A DNA stretch of 64,000 nt from Aristolochia californica (Eukaryota > Streptophyta > Magnoliopsida > Piperales > Aristolochiaceae): the NCBI GenBank assembly GCA_029961685.1, contig JARWKL010000009.1, positions 19,463,237 through 19,527,236 of the forward strand, read 5' to 3'. Positions 13,901 to 27,123 of the stretch are shown in pieces (the stretch's first letter is position 1; every line of letters starts with the position of its first letter). Both the position numbers and the translations under genes were made by a program. The notes beneath the pieces were generated by a model. That model did not search any database. It saw only the letters and a list, made by a program, of their open reading frames with translations, and was not told the origin of the DNA.

Positions 13901-16900
13901 ATCATTGATGATTGTATAGTGATTTATCATGCATAACGGGCTATATTTTTATAAGGAATGACTTATGGGTTGGGATTCAACACTCATTTCAAATCCCCTG
14001 CCTCCCCTTTTTCCCAATGATTGCAAAACTTGATATATAAAAACTAAAATAAGTTTATAATCCCTAAAAATTACCGACACTTTTTGGATATATCTTTCTC
14101 TAAATTTGTGCATTGTGCATTTCTATTTTATATGTATACTTTTTTCTTAAATCAAAACTTGAGTTTTCACTTTTCCCTTCATCTCGTAGACAAAAAAGAG
14201 AATAGATGACAACGAAATGAAAATTTTAGAATTTATGTATGGAAAAAATTTAAAGAAATAACAAATATAAGTAAAGAAAATTTATTGACACACCAAAAAT
14301 GAACACAAAAGTTTTGTTAACCAAGTTCGGGAAATTCCACTAATTCAACAACCCCAATAGCTTGGAATTTGATTAGAAAGAGATTATTCAACACAAGCTT
14401 TAAAAAATGGATATGCATGCTTGAAACAAGTTAAATATGGAAATGACCTGTGGATCAAAAACCTTTTAAAGAGAATAACAAACCGCCCATTAAATTCTCA
14501 AGTGAACGTGCGGTGGGATGTTTACCCGAGTCAAACAAGCCATTATTTTGCCCATTTACTAAAAGTTGCGCTAACATTCATTGATGATTCTAAAGTGATT
14601 TATCATGCATAAGGGGCAATATTTTTCTACGGAATGACTTATGGGTTGGGATTCAACACTCAGTTAAAATTCCCCTGGCTCCCTTTTTTCCCAATGATTG
14701 CAAAACCTAATATATAAAAACTAAAAAGAGTTTGCAATAACAAAATATTATAGACACTTTTTGGAAATATCTCTCTCTAAACATGTGCATTGTGTATTTC
14801 CAATTTAGATGTATACTTTTTTCTCAAATCAAAACTTCAGTTTTCACTTTTCCCTTCATCTCGTAGACAAAAAAGAGAATAGATGACAACGAATTGAAAA
14901 TTTTAGAGTTTTGTGTATGGAAAAAATTTAAAGAAATAAAAAATATAAGTAAAGAAAATTTATTCACACACCACAAATGAACACAAAAGTTTTGTTATCC
15001 AAGTTTGGGAAATTCCACTAGTTAACCAACCCCAATAGCTTGGCATTTGATTAGAAAGAGATTATTCAACACATGCCTTAAAAAATGGATATGCATGCTT
15101 GAAACAAGTTAAAAATATAAATGACCTGTGGATCCAAAACCTTTTAAAGAGAATAACAAACCGCCCATTAAATTCTCAAGTGAATGTGCGGTGGGATGTT
15201 TACCCGAGTCAAACAAGCCATTATTTTGCCCATTTACACAAAGCTGACCTAACAATCATTGATGATTGTAAAGTGATTTGTCATCAGTAACGGGATATAT
15301 TTTCTTAAGCAATGACTTATGGGTTGGGATTCAACGCTTAGTTAAAATTCCTCCGTCTCCCCCTTTTCCCGACGATTGCGAAACCTGATATATCAAATCT
15401 AAAAAGAGTTTACAATCCCTAAAATTTACATAAAGTTTTTGGAAATATTTCCCTCTCAATTTTTGCATTGTGCATTTCCATATTAGATGTATACTTTTTT
15501 ATTAAATCAAAACTTGAGTTTTCACTTTTCCCTTGATCTCGTAGACAAAAAAGAGAATAGATGACAATGAAATGAAAATTTTAGAGTTTGTGTATGGAAA
15601 AAATTTTAAAAAATAACAAAGGTAAGTAAAGAAAGGTTTTTCACACATAGCAAATGAACACCAAAGTTTTGTTATCCAAGTTTGGGATATTCCACTTCTT
15701 CAACAATCCCAATAGCTTGGAATTTGATAATATCAAAAGAGTTTTTTATACACAATCTTTAAAAAGTGGATAAGCATGCTTGAAACATGTTAAAGATGCA
15801 AATCACCTATGGATCCAAAACATTTTAAATAGAATAACAAACCGCTCATTAAATTGTCAAGTGAACTTGCATTGGGATGTTTACCCGAGTCAAACAAGCT
15901 ATTATTTGGCGCATTTACAAAAACCTGACCTAACGATCATTGATGATTGTAAAGTGATTTGTCATGAGTAACATACTATATTTTTGTAAGGAATGAATTA
16001 TGGGTTGGGATTCAACACTCAGTTAAAATTCTTCCGCTCCCCCTATTCCCGACGATTGCAAAACCTGATATATAAAAACTAAAAAGAGTTTACAATCACT
16101 AAAAATTACAGACATTTTTTGGGCATTGTGCATTTCATTTTTAGACATATACTTTTTTCTAAAATCAAAACTTGAGTTTTCACTTGTCCCTTCATCTCGT
16201 AGACAAAAAAGAGAATAGATGACAATGACATGAAAATTTTAGAGTTTGTGTATGCGAACAATTTAAAGTTTAAGAAAAAAAATTTATTCGCACACCACAA
16301 ATGAACACAAAAGTTTTGTTATCCAAATTTTGGAAATTCCACTATTTCAACATCCCCAATAGCTTGGAATTTGATAAGAAAGAGATTTTTCTACGCATGC
16401 TTTAAAAAATGGATATGCAGGCTTGAAACATGTTAAAGATGCAAATGACCTATGGATCCAAAACCTTTTAAAGAGAATAACAAACCACTCATTAAATTCT
16501 CATGTAAAAGTGCGTTGGGATGTTTACCCGAGTCAAACAAACCATTATTTTTCCCATTTACAAAAAGCAGACCTAACGATCATTGATGATTGTAAAGTGA
16601 TTTATCATGCGTAACATGCTTTATTTTTGAAATGAATGACTTATGGTATGAGATTACCCCTTTTGCTGATGATTGTAAAACCTAATACATAAAAACTAAA
16701 AGAGTTTACAATCACTAGAAATTATAGACACTTTTTCAAAATATCTCTCTCAAAATTTGTGGATTGTGCATTTCCATTTTTATTGTATACTTTTCTCTTA
16801 AATCAAAACTTGAGTTTTCACTTTTCCCTTAATCTTGTAGAAAAAAAGAGAATAAATGACAACAAAATTAAAATTTTAGAGTTTGTGTATGGAAAAAATT

Positions 16901-18079
16901 TAAAGCAACAACAAATATAAGTAAAGAAAATTTATTCACACACCACAAATGAACACAAAAGTTTTGTTATTCAAGTTTGGGAAATTCCACTAGTTCAACA
17001 GCCCCAATAGCTTGGAATTTGATAAGAAAGAGATTTTTCTACATATGCTTTAAAATATGAATATGCATGCTTGAAACTTGTTAAAGATGCAAATGACCTA
17101 TGGATCCAAATCCTTTTAAAGAGAATATCAAAACACTCATTAAATTCTCAGGTGAACGTGCGGTGGGATATTTACCCATGTCAAACACGAAATTATTTTG
17201 CCCATTGTCAAAAAGCTAACCTAACTATCATTGATGATTGTAAAGTCATTAATCATGTGTAACGGGCTATATTTTTGTAAGGAATATCTTATGGGTTGCG
17301 ATTCAACACTCAATTAAAATTCCCCCACCTCCACCTTTTCCCGACGATTGCAAAACCTTATACATAAAACTAAAAAGAGTATACAATCCCTAAAAATTAT
17401 AGACACTTTTTCAAAATATCTCTCTCAAAATTTTTTCTTTGTGCATTTCCATTTTAGATGTGTACTGTTTTCTTAAATAAAAACTTGAGTTTTCACTTTT
17501 CCCTTAATCTCGTAGACAAAAAAGAGAATAGATGACAGCGAAATGAAAATTTTAGAATTTTTGGATGTAAAAAATTGTTTTTAGATAACGAATGTAAGTA
17601 AAGAATTTTTTTTTTCACACCACAAATGATCACAATTGTTTTGGTATCCAAGTTTGGGAAATTCCACTAGTTCAACAACCCCAATAACTGGGAATTTGAT
17701 AAGAAAGAAATTTTTCTACACATGCTTTAAAAAATGGATATGCATGCTAGAAACATATTAAAGATGCAAATGACCTATGGATGCAAAACCTTTTAAATAG
17801 AATAACAAAAAACTTATTAAATTCTAAAGGGAATGTGCGGTGGGATATTTACCCGAGTCAAACAAGCAATTATTTTGCCCATTGACAAAAAACTGACCTA
17901 ACGATCATTGATGAATATAAAGTGATTTATCATGCGTAACGGGTATATTTTTGTAAGGAATGACTTATGGGTTGGGATTCAACACTCAGTTAAAATTCCC
18001 CCGCCTCCCCCTTTTCGACGATTGCAAAACTTGATACATAAAAACTAAAAGAGTTTACAATCCCTAAAAATTACAGAAA

Positions 18080-18110
18080 TTTTTTCAAAATATTTCTCTC
18101 CGTTTTAGAT
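18080..18110 (+). other. ~27-bp deletion in block A monomer
   Basis: TTTCTCTCCGTTTTAG at this site lacks the usual AAATTTGTGCATTGTGCATT segment between CTCTC and the TTTTAG. The equivalent place in the second block copy (about 41,480-41,520) is intact, so the loss is specific to this copy. The spacing to the next anchor is 651 bp. Confidence 0.75.
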
Positions 18111-21100
18111 GTGTACTTTTTTCTTAAGTAAAAACTTGAGTTTTCACTTTTCCCTTAATCTCGTAGACAAAAAAGAGAACAGATGACAACGAAATGAAAA
18201 TTTTAGAGTTTGTGGATGGAAAAACTTTAAAGCAAAAACAAATGTAAGTGAAGAAAATTTATTCTTAGACCACAAATGATCACAAAATTTTTGGTATCCA
18301 AGTTTGGGAAATTCCACTAGTTCAACAACCCCAATAGCTTGGAATTTGATAAGAAAGAGATTTTTCTACACATGCTTTAAAAAATGGATATGCATGTTTG
18401 AAACAAGTTAAAGATGCAATTGACCTATGGATCCAACATCTTTTAAATAGAATAACAAAAAGCTCATTAAATTCTCTAGTGAACGTCGGGTGGGATGTTT
18501 ACCCGAGTCAAACAAGCAATTATTTTGCCCATTTACAAAAATCTATCCTAACGATCATTGATGATTGTAAAGTGATTTATCATGCGTACGGGCTATATTT
18601 TTGTAAGGAATGACTTTTGGGTTGGAATTCAACGCCCAGTTAAAATTCCCCCGCCTCTCCCTTTTCCCGACGATTGCAAAACCTGATATATAAAAACTAA
18701 GAAGAGTTTACAATCCCTAATAATTACAGACACTTTTTGGAAATATCTCTCTCTAAATATGTGCATTGTGCATTTCCATTTTAGATGTACACCTTTTTTT
18801 TAAATCAAAACTTGAGTTTTCACATTTCCCTTCATCTCGTAGACAAAAAAGAGAATAGATGACAACGAAATGAAAATTTTAGAGTTTGTGTATGGAAAAA
18901 TTTAAAGCAATAAAAACTGTATGTAAAGAAAAATTATTCACAAACCACAAATGAACACAAAATTTTGTTATCCAAGTTTGGGAAATTCCAATAGATCAAC
19001 AACCCCAATAGCTTGAAATTTGATAAGAAAGAGATTTCTGTTCACATGTTTTAAAAACTGGATATGCATGCTTGAATCATATTAAAGATGCAAATTACCT
19101 ATGGTTCCAAAACATTTTAAAGAGAATAACAAACTGCTGATTAAATTCTCATGCGAACGTGTAGTGGGATGTTTACCCGAGTCAAACAAGCCAATATTTT
19201 TCCCACTTACGAAAAACTGACCTTGCGATCATTGTTGATTGTAAAGTGATTTACCATGTGTAACAGTCTATATTTTTATAAGGAATGACTTATGGGTTGG
19301 GATTCAACACTCAATTAAAATTCCTCCGCCTCCCCCTTTTTTCGATGATTGCAAAACCTGATTTATAAAAACTAAAAAGAGTTTACAATCCCTAAAAATT
19401 ACAGACACTTTTAGAAAATATATCTCTCCAAATTTGTGCATTGTGAATTTCCATTTGAGATGTATACTTTTTTCTTAAATCAAAACTTGAGTTTTAACTT
19501 TTCCCTTCATTTCGTAGGCCAAAATGAGAATAGACAACAACGAAATGAAAATTTTAGAGTTTGTGTATGGAAAAAATTTAAAGCAATAACCATTGTCAGA
19601 AAAGAAAATTTATTCACACACCACAAATGAACACAAAAGTTTTATTATTCAAGTTTGGGAAATTCCACTGGCTCAACAACCCCAATAGCTTGAAATTTGA
19701 TAAGAAAGAGATTTTTCTACACATGCTTTAAAAAATGGATATGGCTGCTTGAAATATGTTAAAGATGCAATTGGCCTATAGATCCAAAACCTTTTAAAAA
19801 ACCGCTCATTAAATTCTCAAGTGAATGTGCGGTGGGATGTTTACCCGAGTAAAACAAGCCATTATTTTGCCCATTTACAAAAAGCTGACCTAACGATCAT
19901 TGATGATTGTAAAGTGATTTATCATGTGTAACGGGCTATATTTTTGTAAGGAATGACTTATGGGTTGGGATTCAACACTCAGTTAAAATTCCCCCGCCTC
20001 CCCCTTTTTCTGACGATTGCAAAACCTGATATATAAAAACTAAAATGAGTTTACAATCTCTAAAATTTACAAAAACTTTTTGGAAATATCTCTCGCTAAA
20101 TTTGTGCATTGTGCATTTCCATTTTAGATGTATACTTTTTTCTTAAATCAAAACTTGAGTTTTCACTTTTCCCTTCATCTCGTAGACAAAAAAGAGAATA
20201 GATTACAACAAAATGAAAATTTTAGAGTTTGTGTATGGAAAAAATTTAAAGCAATAAAAAATTTAAGTAAAGAAAATTTATTCACACACCACAAATGAAC
20301 ACAAAAGTTTTGTTATCCAAGTTTGAGAAATTCCACTAGTTCAACAAACCCAATAGCTTGGAATTTGATAAGAAAGAGATTTTTCAACACATGCTTTAAA
20401 AAATGGATATTCATGCTTGAAACATGTTAAAGATGCAAATGACCTATGGCTCCAAAACCTTTTAAAGAGAATAACAATCCACTCATTAAATTCTCAAGTG
20501 AACATGCGATGTGATATTTACCCGAACCAAATAAGCCATTATTTTGCCCATTTACAAAAATGGGGCTAACTATCATTGATGATTCTAAAGTGATTTATTA
20601 TGTGTAACGGGCTATATTTTTGTAAGGAATGACTTTTGGGTTGGGATTCTACACTCAGTTTAAATTCCCCCACCTCCCCCTTTTCCAGACGATTGCAAAA
20701 CCTGATATATATAAACAAAAAAGAGTTTACAATCCCTAAAAATTATAGACACCTTTTGGAAAAATCTCTCCCCAAATTTGTGCGTTGTGCATTTCCATTT
20801 TAGATGTATACTTTTTCTTAAATCAAAACTAGAGTTTTCTCTTTTCCCTTCATCTCGCAGACAAAAAAGTGAATAGATGACAATGAAATGAAAATTTTAG
20901 AGTTTGTGTATGGAAAAATTTAAAGCCACAAAAAATGAAAGTAAATAAAATTTATGCACACACCATAAATGAACACAAGTTAGGGAAATTCCACTAGTTC
21001 AATAACCCCAATAACTCTGAATTTGATAGGAAAGAGATTTTTCAACACATGCTTTAAAAAATGGATATGCATGCTTGAAACAAGTTAAAGATGCAAATGA

Positions 21101-21649
21101 CCTATGGATCCAAAACCTTTTAAAGAGAATAACAAACCGCTCATTAAGTTTTCGAGTGAACGTGCAGTGCGATATTTACCCGAGTTAAACAAGCCTTTAC
21201 TTAGTCCATTTACAAAAAAGCTGATCTAACGATCATTGATGATTGTAAAGTGATTTATCATGTGTAACGGGTTATATTTTTTGTAAGGAAAGACTTATGC
21301 ATTGGGATTCAACACTCAGTTAAAATTCCCCTGCCTCCCCCTTTTCCTGACGATTGCAAAACCTGATATATATATAAACAAAAAAGTGTTTACAATCCCT
21401 AATAATTATAGACACTTTTTGGAAAAATCTCTCCCCAATTTTGTGCATTGTGCATTTCCATTTTAGATTTATACTTTTTCTTAAATCAAAACAAGAGTCT
21501 TCGCTTTTCCCTTCATCTCGTAGACAAAAAAGAGAATAGATGACAACAAAATGAAAAATTTACAGTTTGTGTATGGAAAAAATTTAAAGCAATAAAAAAT
21601 AAAAATAAATAAAATTTATGCACACACCACAAATGAACACAAAAGTTTT

Positions 21650-21680
21650 GTTATCCAAGTTAGGTTAAAGATGAAAATGA
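21650..21680 (+). other. ~96-bp deletion in block A monomer
   Basis: CCAAGTTAGG is followed directly by TTAAAGATG. The stretch that normally lies between them (from AAATTCCACTAGTTC to CATGCTTGAAACATG) is absent. The anchor spacing here is 580 bp. The paralogous monomer near 45,000-45,120 keeps this stretch, so the loss post-dates the block duplication. Confidence 0.85.
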
Positions 21681-24129
21681 CCTATGGATCCAACACCTTT
21701 TAAAGAGAATAACAAACCGCTCATTAAATTTTCAAGTGAACGTGCAGTGGGATATTTACCCGAGTCAAACAAGCCATTATTTTGTCCATTTACAAAAAAG
21801 CTTACCTAACGATCATTGATGATTGTAAAGTAATGTATCATGCGTAATAGGCTATCTAATTGTAAGGAATAACTTATGTGTTGGGATTCAACACTTAGTT
21901 AAAATTCACCCCCCCCTCCCCCTTTTCCCGACGATTGCAAAACCTGATATATAAAAACTAAAAAGAGTTTATAATCCCTAAAAATTACAGACACTTTTTA
22001 GAAATATCTATCTAAATTTTTGTATAGTGCATTTGCATTTTAGATATATACTTTTTTCTTAAATCAAAACTTGAGTTTTCACTTTTCCCGTCATCTCGTA
22101 GACAAAAAAGAGAATAGATGACAACGAAATAAAAAATTTAGAGTTTGTGTTTGGAAAAAATTTAAAGCAATAACAAATGTAAGAAAAGAAAATTTATTCA
22201 CACACGACAAATGAACACAAAAGTTTTGTTATCCAAGTTTGGGAAATTCCACTAGTTCAACAACCCCAATTGCTTGGAATTTGATAAGAAAGAGATTTTT
22301 CTACACATGCTTTAAAAATGGATATGCATGCTTGAAACATATTAAAGATGCAAATGACCTTTGGATCCCAAACCTTTTAAAGCTAATATCAAACCGTTCA
22401 TTAAATTCTCAAGTGAATGTTCGGTGGGATATTTACCCGAGTCAAACAAACCATTATTTTGCCCATTTACAAAAAGCTGACCTAACAATCATTGATGTTT
22501 GTAAAGTGATTTATCATGAGTAAAGGGCTGTATTTTTGTAAGGAATGACTTATGAGTTGGGATTCAACACTCAGTCAAAATTCCCCTGGCTTCCCCTTTT
22601 CCCAACGATTGCAAAACCTGATATATAAAAACTAAAATGTGTTTACAAATCCAAAAAATTACAAACACTTTTTGGAAATATCTCTCTAAAGTTGTGCATT
22701 GTGCATTTCCATTTTAGATGTACACTTTTTTCTTAAATAAAAACTTGTGTTTGCACTTTTCTCTTCATCTCGTAGACAAAAAAGAGAATAGATGACAACG
22801 AAACGATAATTTTAGAGTTTGTGAATGGAAAAAATCTAAAGTAGTAACAAATGAAAGAAAAGAAAATTTATTCACACATCACAAATGAACACAAAAGTTT
22901 TGTTGTCCAAGTTTGGGACATTCCACTAATTCAACCACCCCAATAGCTTCGAATTTGATAAGAAAGAGATTTTTCTACACATGCTTTAAAAAAGGATATA
23001 CACACTTGAAACATGTTAAAGATGCAAATCACCTGTGGATGCAAAACGTTTTAAAGAGAATAACAAACCGCTCATTAAATTCTCAAGTGAACGTGCGGTG
23101 GGATGTTTACCTGAGTCAAAGAAGCCATTATTTTGCCCATTTACAAATAGCTGACCTATCGATCATTGATGAATGTAAACTGATTTATCATGAATAACGG
23201 GTTATATTTTTGTAAGGAATGACTTATGGGTCTGGATTCAATACTCAGTTAAAATTCCCTCGCGTCCTCCTTTTCCCGACAATAGCAAAGCTTGATATAT
23301 AAAAACTAAAAAGAGTTTACATTCCCTATAAATTATAGACACTTTTTGGAAATATCTCTACCAAAAGTTGTGCATTGTGCATTTCCATTTTAGATGTATG
23401 CTTTTTTTTTAAATCAAAACTTGAGTTTTCACTTTGCCCTTCATCTTGTAGCCAAAGAAGAGAATAGATGACAATGAAATGAAAATTTTAGAGTTTGTGT
23501 ATGGAAAAAATTTTAAGCAATAAAAAATGTAAGAAAATTAAATTTAGTCACACACCACAAATGATTACAAAAGTTTTTTTATCCAAGTTTTGGAAATTCC
23601 ACTAGTTCAACAACCCCAATAGCTGGGAATTTTATAAGAAAGAGATTTTTCTACACATGCTTTAAAAAATGGATATGGATGCTTGAAATTTGATGAAGAT
23701 GAAAATGACCTATAGATCCAAAACCTTTTAAAGAGAATAACAAACATCTCATTAAATTCTCAAGTGAACGTGCGGTGGGATATTTACCCTAGTCAAACAA
23801 GCTATTATTTTGCCCATTTACAAATAACTAACCTAACGATCATTGATGATTGCAAAGTGATATATCATGTGTAACGGGCTATATTTTTTAAAGGAATGAC
23901 TTATGGGTCGGGATTCAACACTCAGTTTAAATTCCCCCCCCTTTTCGCGACGATTGCAAAACTTGATATATAAAAACTAAAAAAAGTTGACAATCCCTAA
24001 AAATTACAGAAACTTTTTGGAAATATCTCTCTAGAAATTTGTGTATTGTGTATTTCTATTTTAGATGTATTTTTTTTCTTAAAAAAAACTTGAGTTTTCA
24101 CTTTTCCCTTCATCTTGTAGACAAAAAAG

Positions 24130-24200
24130 AGAATAGATAACACCATAATGAAAATTTTAGTGTTTGTGATTTGAAAAGAGAATAGATGACAATGAAATGA
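24130..24200 (+). other. Out-of-register junction at right end of block A
   Basis: A partial monomer ending AGATAACACCATAATG...TTTGTGATTTG runs into a second GAGAATAGATGACAATG about 50 bp after the first. The anchor spacing is therefore 718 bp. Sequence after 24,178 is almost identical to that after 23,460 (same TGTAAGAAAATTAAATTTAG and GATTACAAAAG changes), at an offset of 718 bp. The neighbouring monomer was therefore joined here with a register slip. The second copy of the block also ends irregularly at this place (46,236). Confidence 0.8.
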
Positions 24201-27123
24201 AAATTTTAGAGTTTGTGTATGGAAAAAATTTTAAGCAATAAAAAATGTAAGAAAATTAAATTTAGTCACGCACCACAAATGATTACAAAAGTTTTATTAT
24301 CCAAATTTTGGAAATTCCACTAGTTCAACAACCCCAATAGCTTGGAATTTGATAAGAAACAGATTTTTCTACACATGCTTTAAAAAATTGATATGCATGC
24401 TCTAAATATGTTAAAGATGCAAATGACCTATGGATCCAAAACCTTTAAATTATAATAACAAAACGGCAATAAATGCTCAAGTAAATGTGCAGTGGGATAT
24501 TTACCTTAGTCAAACAAGGAAATTTTTTGCCCATTGACAAAAAGCTGACCTAACGATCATTGATGAATGTAAAGTGATTCATCATGCATAACGGGCTATA
24601 TTTTTTTAAGGAATTACTTATTGGTTGGGATTCAACACCCAGTTAAAATAGTTTATCATGCCTTTCCCTTTTCGCACTATTGCAAAACTTGATATATAAA
24701 ATCTAAAAATAGTTTACAATCCCTAAAAATTATTGACATTTTTTGGAAATATCTATCTATAAATATGTCCATTGTGCATTTCAATTTTAGATGCATACTT
24801 TTTTGTTAAATCAAAACTTGAGTTTTCACTTTTCCCATCATCTCGTTGGCAAAAAAGAGAATAGATGACAACGAAAGGAAAATTTTAGAGTTTGTATATG
24901 GAAAAATTTAAAGCAATAACAAATGTACGTAAAAAAAATTTATTCACACACCACAAACACCGGAAATGAACACAAAAGTTTTGTTATTCAAGTTTGGGAA
25001 ATTCCACTAGTTCAACAGCCCCAATAGTTTGGAATTCGATAAGAAAGAGATTTTTTTACACATGCTTTAAAAAAGGGATATGCATGCTAGAAACATGTTA
25101 AAGATGCAAATGACCTATGGATCCAAAACCTTTTAAAGATAATAACAAAATGCTCAATAAATTATCAAGTGAATGTGTGGTGGGATATTTACCCGAGTCA
25201 AACAAGAAAATATTTTGCCTATTGACAAAAAGCTGACCTAACGATTATTGATAAATGTAAAGTGATTTATCATGCATAACGGGCTTTATTTTTTTAAGGA
25301 ATGACTTATGGGTTGGGATTCAACACTCAGTTAAAATTCCCCCGCATGCCCCTTTTCCCTATGATTGCAAAACCTGATACATAAAAACTAAGAAGAGTTT
25401 ACAATCCCTAAAAATTATAGACACTTTTTCAAAATATCTCTCTCCAAATTTTTGCATTGTGCATTTCCATTTTAGATGTTTACTTTTTTCTTAAATAAAA
25501 ACTTGAGTTTTCAATTTTCCCATAATCTCGTAGACAAAAAAGCGAATAGATCACAATGAAATGAAAATTTTAGAGTTTGTGGATGGAAAATATTTAAAGC
25601 AATAACAAATGTAAGTAAAGAAAATTTATTCACACACGTCAAATGATCACAAAAGTTTTGGTATTCAAGTTTTGGAAATTCCACTAGTTACTCAACTCCA
25701 ATAACGTGGAATTTGATAAGAAAGAGATTTTTCTACACATGCTTTAAAAAATGGATATGCATGCTTGAAACATGTTAAAGATGCAAATGACCTTTGGATC
25801 CAAAACCCTTTAAATATAATAACAAAAAACTCATTAAATTCAGAAGTGAACGTGTGATGGGATGTTTACCCGAGTCAAACAAGCAATTATTTTGCCCATT
25901 TACAAAAAGCTAACCTAACGATCATTGATGATTGTAAAGTGATTTATCAAGCGTAACAGGTTGTATTTTTTTAAGGATTGACTTATGGGTTAGGATTCAA
26001 CACTCAGTTAAAAATTCCCCCGCCTCTCCCTTTTCCCCACGATTGCAAAACCTGATACATAAAAACTAAAAATAGTTTACAATCCCTACAAATTATAGAC
26101 ACTGTTTGGAAATATCTCTCTCCAAATATGTGCATTGAGCTTTTCCATTTTAGATGTATACTTTTTTCTTAAATCAAAACATAAGTTTTCACTTTTCCTT
26201 ATATCTCGTAGACAAAAAAGAGAATAGAGGACAACGAAAGGAAAATTTTAGAGTTTGTGTGTGGAAAAAATTTAAAGCAATAAAAAATGTAAGTAAAGAA
26301 AATTTATTCACACACCACAAATGAACACAAAAGTTTTGTTATCCATGTTTGGAAATTCCACTCGTTCAACAACCCCAATAGCTTGGAATTTGATACGAAA
26401 AATATTTTTCTACACATTCTTTAAAAAATGGATATGCATGCTAGAAACATGTTAAATGTGAAAATGACCTATGGATCCAACACCTTTTAAAGAGAATAAC
26501 AAACCGCTCATTAAATTCTCAACTGAACATGCGATGGGATATTTACCCGAGTCAAACAAACCATTATTTTGCCCATTTACAAACAGTTGACATAACGATC
26601 ATTGATGATTGTAAAGTGATTTATCATGCGTAATGGGCTATATTTTTGTAAGGAATGACTAATAGGTCGGGATTCTACACTCAGTTACAATTCCCTCGTC
26701 TCCCCCTTTTCCCGACGATTGCAAAACCTGATACATAAAAATAAAAAAGAGTTTAAAATCCCTAAAAATTACAAACACTTTTTCAAAATATCTCTCTCAA
26801 AATTTTTGTATTGTGCATTTCTATTTTAGATGTATACTTTTTTCTTAAATTAAACTTTTCTGTTCACTTTTCCCTTAATCTCGTAGACAAAAAAGAGAAT
26901 AGATGACAACGAAATAAAAATTTTAGAGTTTGTGTATGGAAAAAATTTAAAGCAATAACAAATGTAAGTAAAGAAAATTTATTAACACACCAAAAATGAG
27001 CACAAAAGTTTTGGTATCCAAGTTTGGGAATTTCCACTGGTTCAACAAACCTAATAGCTTGGAATTTGATAAGAAAGTGATTTTTCTACACATGCTTTAA
27101 AAAATGGATATGCATGTTTGAAA
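24166..27123 (+). repeat. Block M: four diverged monomers between A and B
   Basis: Anchors are at about 24,425, 25,114, 25,788 and 26,466. The first two resemble one another (both have ATTGACAAAAAGCTGACC and a GATGAATG/GATAAATG variant). Small irregularities: near 24,648 the C-rich box is disrupted by AGTTTATCATG, and near 24,950 there is a ~12-bp insertion giving ACCACAAACACCGGAAATG. These monomers have no counterpart in the second large block copy, which lacks this section. No gene is seen. Confidence 0.85.

Larger units (their letters stand above)
8870..24165 (+). repeat. Block A: ~24-monomer segment, first copy of a duplicated block
   Basis: Anchors are at about 9040, 9719, 10399, 11076, 11746, 12422, 13099, 13775, 14445, 15122, 15804, 16447, 17095, 17770, 18421, 19097, 19773, 20440, 21099, 21679, 22355, 23030, 23707 and the left part of the copy anchored at 24,425. 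The monomers match, in order, those of 32,930-46,236, at an offset that begins at 24,054 bp and steps down to 22,767 bp as monomers are missing from the second copy. Unusual indels are shared by both copies: the gap at 16,119-16,123 (39,490-39,493), the lost C-rich segment near 16,653 (40,038), and the short AACACAAGTTAGGG form near 20,975 (44,345). These prove common descent rather than chance similarity. Identity is about 97% at the left end and lower (about 91-95%) further right. Confidence 0.88.
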
